From: Adiantum capillus-veneris
Lineage: Eukaryota; Streptophyta; Polypodiopsida; Polypodiales; Pteridaceae
Reading direction: 5' to 3'
DNA: 64,000 bases
Assembly: GCA_014529385.2 (NCBI GenBank)
Contig: CM043967.1
Span: 86,229,278 to 86,293,277, forward strand
This document shows positions 30,970-38,229 of the stretch, piece after piece. The position numbers and the translations under genes are program-made. The notes beneath the pieces are model-generated. The model searched no databases. It had not been told where the DNA came from and was given only the letters and a program-made list of their open reading frames with translations. The stretch's first letter is position 1. Every line of letters starts with the position of its first letter.

Positions 30970-33753
30970 TCATGTACCATCATAAAGAATCTTTTCCAAA
31001 GAGAGTGCTTCAGAGTCCTTGACAAGATCTTCATTGTTTGGCCCCTTGGAATTTTGGTTTGTGTTACACTCATGCTTCATGGAACAATACTTACATGGGA
31101 TAGTTGCCTTTTGCTCTGGTAGATCCTTTTGTAGAAGGCGACTCAAGTAAGGCTTCAAGCGATAGCCGTTTACCTTCCTGGAGTGCTCTTTCCCATTCAA
31201 GTCCATAAGTTGATAGTAACTTGAATTGAAAGCCTTCTTGACTATGTATCGCCCCTGCCATCTTGTTTCAAATTTGGCATCAAAACGATTATCGAGTCGA
31301 TTGTCATACCTTAGCACAAGATCTCCTTCATTGATGCCTTTGTCCTTCAGTTTCTTGTCAAGCTTCTCCTTTGTCTGTGTGGATTTCCTCTTATAGCACT
31401 CGTATGCTGCTTCTCTTTTCCACTCAAGCTCAGCTAAGGTAAGAAGTCGATCCATCCATACTTCTTGATCATCTTGTGCTGATTTGCCATGAAGTCGCAT
31501 TGTTGGAATGTTTAGTTCAATTGGCTGTAAAGCCTCTTGACCATAGACCAAGTGAAATGGTGTGAACTCCGCGGCTTCCCTATATGTGGTTCGATACGCC
31601 CACAAGGCACCATCCAAGAAGTCATCCCACAACTTTGTCTTGTTTTTCACCATCTTTCTAATGATGCCTGCAATGACACCATTAGCTTTTTCTACCAAAC
31701 CATTTGATTGGGGATAGTAGGGTGTACTGTGACGATGTAGAATGCGAAGTTCTTCACAGACTTCTGTGAGCAATCCCTTTCTAAACCCTAGACCATTATC
31801 AGAAACAATCTCCAAAGGTGTGCCAAATCTACAACAAATGTGAGTGTAGACGAATTTGCTCACTGTCCTCTCATTTACCTTTGCCACACTTTGTGCTTCC
31901 ACCCACCTAGTCATATAGACTACAGCCACTAGAATGTAGAGTTTACCATTTTTTGTCCTAGGCAGAGGACCCATAGCATCAATGCCCCACTTTTCAAAGG
32001 GTCCATTTGCAAGCACAATTTGCCTTGGACCATAAATCAATCTTCTATTCCCATTTACCTGACAATTGTGACAACTTTTACACCAATGTTGGACATCCAC
32101 ATGCAGACTTGACCAAACATACCCCGCAAGCAAAATCTTCTTCACAGTTGATTCTTGGGCAAAATGACCACCACATGCCTCTTCATGCAAACCTTTTAGA
32201 ATGGCTGGAATTTCCTCGATAGTTGGTACTCTTCTGCACACTTGATCCTTCCCTCTTTCATAGAGGGAGCCTTCTAGGAAGAGATACAAACTTGCCTTCT
32301 TCATGAGTCTCCTCTTCTGAGCCTTCGTGAAGTCTTGTGGAAACTCACCCTCCAAAATGTAGCCAATAATGGGAGCCAATGACTCCAATCCCTGGTATCT
32401 CGGTTGCTTGACAGCTGCTGCCACCATGATGACCTGCACTTCTCTCTCAACACATGTAACTGCTTGTTGTGCAAGTAAATCGGCATCTTCATTTTGTTTC
32501 CTCGGAATATGATATAGTTGCACTTCTTCAAATTGATTAAACATCCTATGAATGGCATGAACTTTTGTCCTTAAACTTTCATTCTTGCATGCCCAAATGC
32601 CTAAAATCTGTTTAACAATGAGAAGTGCATCTCCCTTTACCATGAGACGTTTTATCCCTTGGCCAATGCACATATTCAAACCATGAAGTAGTGTGTCGTA
32701 TTCTGCTTCATTGTTGCTAGTTGAACCTGGTAGATTGACCTTCTCTTTCATGACCACCTCTCCACTTGGGTTGAGCAACACTAGCCCTCCCCTTGCTTTC
32801 CTTGTGGCTCGTCGAAAAGCTCCATCAAAGAACAAGGTAAAAGCATTGGGAATACTTTTTGGTGGTGGCAATGGTAGGGTCTTTACTTGAGGCACCTTAA
32901 TTTCCTTCTCATGTACCCTATAAGTGAGAATCCCTGCCAATTGTGCACGCACACTGTCTTCTACCTTGAAAGAGTATTGGAACTCTTGCAACTCCATAAT
33001 CCACTTTGAGATCCTAGTACTAAGATTCATTTGAGATGACACCCAAGGGAACAAATTTTCTGCAGTGAGAATTACAAAAGGTTTTGGTAGCAGGTAGGAT
33101 CTAAACTTTCTCACCGCAAACATGAGAGAAAGCATCATGAGTTCTGCTTCTGTGTAGTCTCTCTCCAAAGCATTCATGACCCTACTAGCAAAGTAGATGG
33201 GTCGCATCCTTGTACTGTGGGGATCTTGTTGTAGCAACACAGCACCAATTGTTTCCCTTCCAACACTAGAGCTAACAAAGAATGTGTACTCCCAACAAGG
33301 AGGCATGAGTGTTGGTAGCTCTGACAAAATGACTTTAATGTTACAAAAATACTCTTCAAGCTCATCAGACCATGCAAATTCTACTTGTTGTGTCAACTTT
33401 TGCAAAGGATGAAGCAACTCCGAGGCTAAGTGAATGAAGCGTGACATATACTTCACCTTTTGAATGAATGAGATGACCTCCTTAAGACTCTTGGGTGATG
33501 GTAGCTCAATAAGAGCCTTTGCCTTTGAAGGATCCACTTCAATGCCTTTGTAAGAAACTTTATGACCAAGCAAGATTACTTCATCCTCACCTATATGGCA
33601 CTTGTCGGGGTTGAGTTGACCTCCCATGTCGTAGAGCTTCTTTAAACCTTCTTCTACCCTTTGTAGATGCAATGATTTTGAGCTATAAATACAGAAATCA
33701 TCAATGAACACCCTAATTGACTTTCCAAAGAATGCTTGAAACACCATATTCAT
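30970..33753 (-). CDS. TAT-1 pol: RT (C-terminal part), RNase H, second RNase H, integrase
   Basis: 927 codons in the same frame as the upstream ORF, separated from it by a single TAA. RT active site VFIDDF at residues 15-20; gypsy RNase H about 120-280 with weak acidic motifs; second RNase H about 300-435 with D310, E349, D375 and D423/D425; integrase zinc finger H523, H530 and C561/C564; and a D592, D652, E688 catalytic triad with exact D-x35-E spacing. The C-terminal domain runs to about residue 900. The ATG at 33753 is not a natural start; it only follows the stop. The product would normally be part of a Gag-Pol polyprotein that copies and integrates the element. Confidence 0.93.
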   Translation of the reverse strand: MNMVFQAFFGKSIRVFIDDFCIYSSKSLHLQRVEEGLKKLYDMGGQLNPDKCHIGEDEVILLGHKVSYKGIEVDPSKAKALIELPSPKSLKEVISFIQKVKYMSRFIHLASELLHPLQKLTQQVEFAWSDELEEYFCNIKVILSELPTLMPPCWEYTFFVSSSVGRETIGAVLLQQDPHSTRMRPIYFASRVMNALERDYTEAELMMLSLMFAVRKFRSYLLPKPFVILTAENLFPWVSSQMNLSTRISKWIMELQEFQYSFKVEDSVRAQLAGILTYRVHEKEIKVPQVKTLPLPPPKSIPNAFTLFFDGAFRRATRKARGGLVLLNPSGEVVMKEKVNLPGSTSNNEAEYDTLLHGLNMCIGQGIKRLMVKGDALLIVKQILGIWACKNESLRTKVHAIHRMFNQFEEVQLYHIPRKQNEDADLLAQQAVTCVEREVQVIMVAAAVKQPRYQGLESLAPIIGYILEGEFPQDFTKAQKRRLMKKASLYLFLEGSLYERGKDQVCRRVPTIEEIPAILKGLHEEACGGHFAQESTVKKILLAGYVWSSLHVDVQHWCKSCHNCQVNGNRRLIYGPRQIVLANGPFEKWGIDAMGPLPRTKNGKLYILVAVVYMTRWVEAQSVAKVNERTVSKFVYTHICCRFGTPLEIVSDNGLGFRKGLLTEVCEELRILHRHSTPYYPQSNGLVEKANGVIAGIIRKMVKNKTKLWDDFLDGALWAYRTTYREAAEFTPFHLVYGQEALQPIELNIPTMRLHGKSAQDDQEVWMDRLLTLAELEWKREAAYECYKRKSTQTKEKLDKKLKDKGINEGDLVLRYDNRLDNRFDAKFETRWQGRYIVKKAFNSSYYQLMDLNGKEHSRKVNGYRLKPYLSRLLQKDLPEQKATIPCKYCSMKHECNTNQNSKGPNNEDLVKDSEALSLEKILYDGT

Positions 33754-33759
33754 GAAACG

Positions 33760-36243
33760 TTAGAATGTTGCAGGAGCATTTGTCAGACCAAATGGCATGA
33801 CTCTAAAAGCATAACAACCCCAAGGAGTGATAAAGGTTGTTTTCAATTGATCCTCCAATGCAATCCCTATTTGAAAGTAACCTAAGTAACCATCGCACAC
33901 AGTGTACTTCTCATGACCAGCTACCTCATTTAGTATCTCATCCTGGAATGGGAGGGGAAAGTGATCTCTTTTTGTTGCCTCATTGAGGAGACGGTAATCC
34001 ACACACACCCTCCACTTGCCATTTTTCTTAGGAGTGACAACAACAGGAGAGACCCACTCTGAATTCTCCACTGGATAAATGAAACCTGCTGCTAGAAGCT
34101 TTCTTACCTCCTTGAGTAGAGCCTGTTCCTTTATAACTCCTAGCCTTCGTAGCTTCTGAGCTTTGGGTGTGGCCTCAGGCTTTAACTCAATCTTGTGTTG
34201 AACAACATCTACCCCACGCACGTCGGTGTAGTCTTTAGCAAAAAGCCTAGGAAACTTCCTTAGCACACATTTGAACTCCTCTCTTTCATCCTTTGTAAGT
34301 GTTGTTGATAGCATACCTTCCAGCATCCCTTCATCTTGAACACCTTCGTTCTCTTGAGGACCTACCTCCTCCAAGCCTTGACAAGAGGTCTCTTGGTTGC
34401 TTGGCTTAAACCTTACCCCCATGACTTCGATGGAAGACTCCTCTTCAGTAATGTTGCCGCTACTTTCTTCTTTTGAAGTGCTATCGGTCCAACCTTCTTC
34501 CGTCTCACTTTGAGATGATTCTTCATGGATCTCCTCTTGGCGTTGCTCCTTCATGTCAAAGACAACCTTCTTATGATTGTCGTTCCTGCAAATTAATTTC
34601 CCACTCTCCCAATTCTGCAAAGCTCTCATTTTCATTAGCCATGGTCTTCCTAGGATAAATGGATAACCACTTCCCTTGGTCGACATAACATAAAAATCCA
34701 CCGCTTTCTTAATGCCAAAGGCCTCTACAAAGACATTTTTACAAATGCCTACACACCTAGCCTTGCTATTGTTTGCCATCTTGACTTTGATTTCAGGTGT
34801 CTCATGGATGTGCATGCCTAGTCTTTGCATGAGTCCCTCTGTCATGATGCAAATTTGTGCACCCCCATCCACTAGACCTTTCCTAACCAATCTTCCTTTG
34901 ATGTAACAGTCTAGCACCGGTGTAATGTCCTCATTCATTTCAGCTTGTGCAATTTTTACAACAGGCACACTCTCTTTTACCTTTCTCCTAGTGCTAACTG
35001 CCCTTGTTAAATCCCTCCTAACTTGTGGACATAATGCAAGAAATTGAGGCCATGAAATATCAGGACCCTTACCTCTCATGTCTTCCAACAAGTTGTACGG
35101 AGCCATACCATGTCCAAGAGGGAAGTCTTGGAGGTTGATACGACGTCGAGTCCTCTTGGTTTCCTTGGTTTCCTTTGCCTTCTTGCCTTGTCCATCGTCA
35201 CTCTGTGATGTGACTCCTTCTTTCTCTTTACCTTTTCCTCGGCCACGCTTAATGCCATTTGCTTCCATGTCAACCTCATTTGAGTTTGTCACCTCTACCA
35301 CATGCACATTTGGATCTGGCAAAGGTGGAACTCCTTCTACCCCTTGTGGAGGTGGTCTTGGTCCATTTGGCCTTTGTAGAAGCCTTGTTTGTTGACCAGC
35401 TCCTTCTCCTGCATTCATCACTGGGTAATTCAAGTTAGGTCTCCTTGGCTCTCCACGAGGCCAAGGACAATTATACATCCCATGTCCAGACTCTTCGCAA
35501 TTCCAACATTGCAAGACTCTCCTAGTTCGTGGCTCTCTCTCTTCTAACTTCTTTGCTTGTCCCTTTGGACCTACAGCTTGTGCAAGGTGAATTGACAGGT
35601 TGCTTAAAGATTCATTTAACTTCTCAATCACATCAGCCGATACCTCAGGAAGCTCCCTAGATGTTGATTCTTGTGACTTACCTTTGGGTCTAAGACCTTC
35701 TATTGGAACCTCTCCCCTTAAGCACTTGAGTTTCCTATACTTCTCAGCAGCCCTAGTTTCCGCTGCATCAAAAGTAGCAGGTGCACCCACCTCAACTTTT
35801 ACCTTAAGGTCAGGAAAGAGTCCGGCTATGAACCTCTCCTTCTTTAAAAATTCTGCACCATCACCAGGGTTAGCAACATTTCGTATCCATAGAGCCCAAA
35901 GACGTAGAAACTCTTGCTTGTACAAGTAGTAGTCATCTAAGTCTTTTTGCTTATGAGAAACAATGTCTTGCCATAGTTTTTGAGTGTTTTGGGGATCAAA
36001 GAAGTATCTCTTAAAACAATTCAAAACTTCTGTGTAATTCCCCTTAACTTCCTCAGGCAAAGAGTCAAACCAAGTACTAGCATCTTTCCTAAGGACCACC
36101 TCAAACATTTCTACACGTTCTTGATCGGTTACTATCCTCTTGATACGGCAAGACATCTTGAAATTTGCTAAAAATAATTCTGCATCCTCTCCAGGCTCTC
36201 CAAAGAAAAGAGGATATCCAGACATTTGGCGTTGGCTCTCCAT
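33760..36243 (-). CDS. TAT-1 gag-protease-RT (N-terminal part)
   Basis: 827 codons from ATG 36243. Capsid-like Retrotrans_gag region about residues 10-170 (DASTWFDSLPEEVKGNY, EFLKKERFIAGLFPDLKVKV); CCHC knuckle 246-259 (CWNCEESGHGMYNC); Pro- and Lys-rich linker to 370; retropepsin about 430-545 with D-G-G at 459-461 and ILGRPW near 530. The RT begins near 690, with PKKNGKWRVCVDYRLLNEAT and FRVMPFGLTNAPATF at the end. TAA at 33760-33762 stops the frame within the conserved RT block where Gln is usual, so it looks like one CAA-to-TAA change. L2 ends 49 bp upstream. Confidence 0.93.
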   Translation of the reverse strand: MESQRQMSGYPLFFGEPGEDAELFLANFKMSCRIKRIVTDQERVEMFEVVLRKDASTWFDSLPEEVKGNYTEVLNCFKRYFFDPQNTQKLWQDIVSHKQKDLDDYYLYKQEFLRLWALWIRNVANPGDGAEFLKKERFIAGLFPDLKVKVEVGAPATFDAAETRAAEKYRKLKCLRGEVPIEGLRPKGKSQESTSRELPEVSADVIEKLNESLSNLSIHLAQAVGPKGQAKKLEEREPRTRRVLQCWNCEESGHGMYNCPWPRGEPRRPNLNYPVMNAGEGAGQQTRLLQRPNGPRPPPQGVEGVPPLPDPNVHVVEVTNSNEVDMEANGIKRGRGKGKEKEGVTSQSDDGQGKKAKETKETKRTRRRINLQDFPLGHGMAPYNLLEDMRGKGPDISWPQFLALCPQVRRDLTRAVSTRRKVKESVPVVKIAQAEMNEDITPVLDCYIKGRLVRKGLVDGGAQICIMTEGLMQRLGMHIHETPEIKVKMANNSKARCVGICKNVFVEAFGIKKAVDFYVMSTKGSGYPFILGRPWLMKMRALQNWESGKLICRNDNHKKVVFDMKEQRQEEIHEESSQSETEEGWTDSTSKEESSGNITEEESSIEVMGVRFKPSNQETSCQGLEEVGPQENEGVQDEGMLEGMLSTTLTKDEREEFKCVLRKFPRLFAKDYTDVRGVDVVQHKIELKPEATPKAQKLRRLGVIKEQALLKEVRKLLAAGFIYPVENSEWVSPVVVTPKKNGKWRVCVDYRLLNEATKRDHFPLPFQDEILNEVAGHEKYTVCDGYLGYFQIGIALEDQLKTTFITPWGCYAFRVMPFGLTNAPATF

Positions 36244-36292
36244 TATTATGAAAGATTACAACACGAGTTACAATAAGGGATACAATAGAGAT

Positions 36293-36697
36293 TTAGAACC
36301 ACTCGCCTGCAAATGAAGAAGTAAGAAAATACCACTCTAGGTTTTCTTCTTCAGCTATCCAAGCTTCAATGAGGTCTCGATTTGTTTGATCAAAACAAAA
36401 AGGTAGACTATTGATGAGCTCTAAGAAGGGTTGAAATTCTTCAAAGCTAAGGCGATAAACAGAAATCTCTAGAACTTCATTTTCTGGATCCAAAAGAGCA
36501 ACCACGTCCCAAGTGATAAATTGCACTTGCTCTACAATTCCCAACGCACAAGCGGTTTGTATAAAAACTAGATCTTCATGCTCGTCGAAGGCCGTGAGAA
36601 AGTAGCAATTGACTAGGAGCTCCTTTCCTTCGAGTTCCACACAGTCGGAGTGAGGCAACCTTCTCACAATTTCATAAGAACATCTCATCAAGTCCAA
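36293..36697 (-). CDS. TAT-1 accessory ORF L2, unknown function
   Basis: 134 codons, intact, ending 49 bp before gag. Visible pattern: EIVRRLPHSDCVELEGKELL, FIQTACALGIVEQVQF and FEEFQPFLELINSLPFCFDQ. It is a clear paralogue of L1 just upstream: shared V-R-R-L-P-H, E-D-x-x-F-I-Q-x-x-C-A-L, L-x-F-x-E-F-x-P-x-L-x-L-I-N-S-L-P-F-x-F and R-D/E-L. It is acidic, with no signal peptide, membrane segment or Cys/His cluster. I do not recognise the family. Ogre-type Tat elements are known to carry an extra ORF before gag, which is the closest precedent. The start could lie further upstream. Confidence 0.75.
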   Translation of the reverse strand: MDLMRCSYEIVRRLPHSDCVELEGKELLVNCYFLTAFDEHEDLVFIQTACALGIVEQVQFITWDVVALLDPENEVLEISVYRLSFEEFQPFLELINSLPFCFDQTNRDLIEAWIAEEENLEWYFLTSSFAGEWF

Positions 36698-36795
36698 TCA
36701 AGTTTGCAAGATTTAAAGACTCCACTTGTGCTACAAAATTCCTGGACAAAAACTCCTTAGGATTATGGTTAAATCATTCAAAAGCATAAAGAGAT

Positions 36796-37379
36796 TTACA
36801 ATGTCTCTATGAACAAAGTGTCATAGAAAGTAGAGAAGGATGAGAATTTATACAAATTTGCAATCTTCTCTATGCTCTCTTTATTAAGACAAGCTCTAAA
36901 TAGCTCCCTATCTCCTTTGTTGAAAGCGAAAGGAAGACTATTAATAAGACGCAAATGAGGGAAAAATTCACCAAATGTGAGTCTATGAAGCATGAACTCT
37001 GGCCGCAAGTTTCCTGAAGCATGAACTCTGGCCGCAAGTTTCCTGAAGAGTCTTCCTCAATGGTGAAATGCACTCGCCAAATGCCGAATTTCACTCTATT
37101 TACCAATCTTAGGGCACACACTAGTTGGATGAATGCGCGGTCTTCCTTAGTGCCCAACAACAAGAGGAAAATGGAATCCACGTGTAGGACCTTCCGTCTT
37201 AACTTCACCACCCTCTTGTTATGAGGGAGACGCCTTACAACTTGCTCCTGCAACTCAATTGGTAATAGAGCTAGATCTCTAAGGATTGAACTTTCACTGC
37301 ACACACATTCCCAGTTAGAACAAATGATCGTTTTTTTGTTTCTTGTAACAACTTGGACAAAGAAAAAACAAACATACAC
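36796..37379 (-). pseudogene. TAT-1 accessory ORF L1, frameshifted by a 29-bp duplication
   Basis: Homologous to L2. The N-terminal part (37379 to about 37049) has LLPIELQEQVVRRLPHNKRV and FIQLVCALRLVNRVKFGIW. The C-terminal part is in another frame (37008-36796) with LTFGEFFPHLRLINSLPFAF and KGDRELFRACLNKES. The frame breaks where a 29-bp unit, CATGAACTCTGGCCGCAAGT..., is tandemly repeated (36991-37019 and 37020-37048); 29 is not a multiple of three. The original product would have been about 185 residues, longer than L2 at the N-terminus. L-P-x-E-L-x-x-x-V-x-R-R-L-P faintly recalls an F-box start, but I do not claim it. Confidence 0.7.
36991..37048. repeat. 29-bp tandem duplication inside L1
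   Basis: CATGAACTCTGGCCGCAAGT plus nine more bases occurs twice with no spacer. No differences are seen between units, so it is recent. Confidence 0.95.
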
Positions 37380-37405
37380 ACTATTTTGCCGGGCTGCACT
37401 TCATT

Positions 37406-37624
37406 TTAAAATAAAATGAACACATGTACATCAAAAGAAGTGTGGTAGTTGATGAGAGGTAGAATGACAGGGTTTGGTGATGCAAGAATTTCTCCTACTC
37501 TTTGGGCACCAAACATGAACACCATTCGTTGTTGAAAATGGATCTTTCTACTAATTGCAACGTTTATTCTAATGTGCGGAGTAAAATGAAAGGGAAAAGC
37601 CTCTATTCCTGGGCCATTATCCAT
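37406..37624 (-). CDS. TAT-1 accessory ORF S2, unknown function
   Basis: 72 codons, starting MDNGPGIEAFPFHF and ending NPVILPLINYHTSF plus DVHVFILF before the stop. It is paralogous to S1 (22 bp upstream, same frame) over its whole length, with a conserved C-terminus (N-P-x-I-L-P-L-I-x-Y-x-x-S-x-D-V-x-x-F-x-L-F). The TAT-2 copy at 45564-45776 begins with the same M-D-N-G-P and ends with the same motif. It is hydrophobic at the C-terminus but too short for a certain membrane call. No known family recognised. Confidence 0.7.
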   Translation of the reverse strand: MDNGPGIEAFPFHFTPHIRINVAISRKIHFQQRMVFMFGAQRVGEILASPNPVILPLINYHTSFDVHVFILF

Positions 37625-37645
37625 GGCCTATGCATGTCCTAATGC

Positions 37646-37858
37646 TTAAAATAACACAAAAATATAGACGTCCAAGCTAATATCGTACCTAATGAGAGGC
37701 AAAATAAAAGGATTTACCGAAGTGTTTATCTCGGCTAACCTAAGAGGACCTAAAATTCTACGAATTACTCGTTGAAATTGCAACTTAGTACTAACAATTA
37801 TGTGTACCTTTTGCCTTGCAATGGGAATGAAGGGATCATACAAATTCTCGTGATTCAT
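37646..37858 (-). CDS. TAT-1 accessory ORF S1, unknown function
   Basis: 70 codons beginning MNHENLYDPFIPIARQ and ending NPFILPLIRYDISLDVYIFV plus LF. It lies 63 bp after the primer-binding site, as the first ORF of the element. It is paralogous to S2 downstream, with the same spacing of the Arg/Lys-rich middle and the identical hydrophobic end pattern. The two share a frame, consistent with tandem duplication. Function unknown; it may be translated separately or be the first part of a longer leader protein. Confidence 0.68.
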   Translation of the reverse strand: MNHENLYDPFIPIARQKVHIIVSTKLQFQRVIRRILGPLRLAEINTSVNPFILPLIRYDISLDVYIFVLF

Positions 37859-37914
37859 GCAAGCTACTTGATTATGCTAAAGGTTGAGCCTTCACAAAAC
37901 AAAAACAAGCCTGT

Positions 37915-37932
37915 CCTCAGTGGGGGCACCAA
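37915..37932 (-). other. TAT-1 primer-binding site
   Basis: Minus-strand TTGGTGCCCCCACTGAGG begins two bases after the 5' LTR end. It is complementary to a tRNA 3' end of the form ...TGGGGGCACCA. The tRNA species is not assigned. The same core is found in TAT-2 at 44498-44509. Confidence 0.85.
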
Positions 37933-37934
37933 TT

Positions 37935-38193
37935 TGAGGCGGTCCGGGGCGGGCAACAAGAAGAGCAACCTCTAGACACCCTTCAAGGCTCCCGTGTTGC
38001 TCAATGGGGTTGGGGCACAACACAACACAAACCAAAACAACAAACCCCCAGCCAAATCCCAACTACACAAGGGGCACCACCTAGTTTAAGAGCGAACTAG
38101 GACGCAAAAGAGGAGAATCGTTAGAGCAACCCACAAACAAGCAAGGAATTTACACTAACCCTAACACCAATGGAACACTCTCACACACTAAAA

Positions 38194-38229
<36 letters not shown>

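Noticed and set aside
37021-37379. L1 as an F-box protein (LLPIELQEQVVRRLP start)
   Set aside because: Only a short stretch resembles the F-box start; the rest does not follow the pattern and L2 lacks it.
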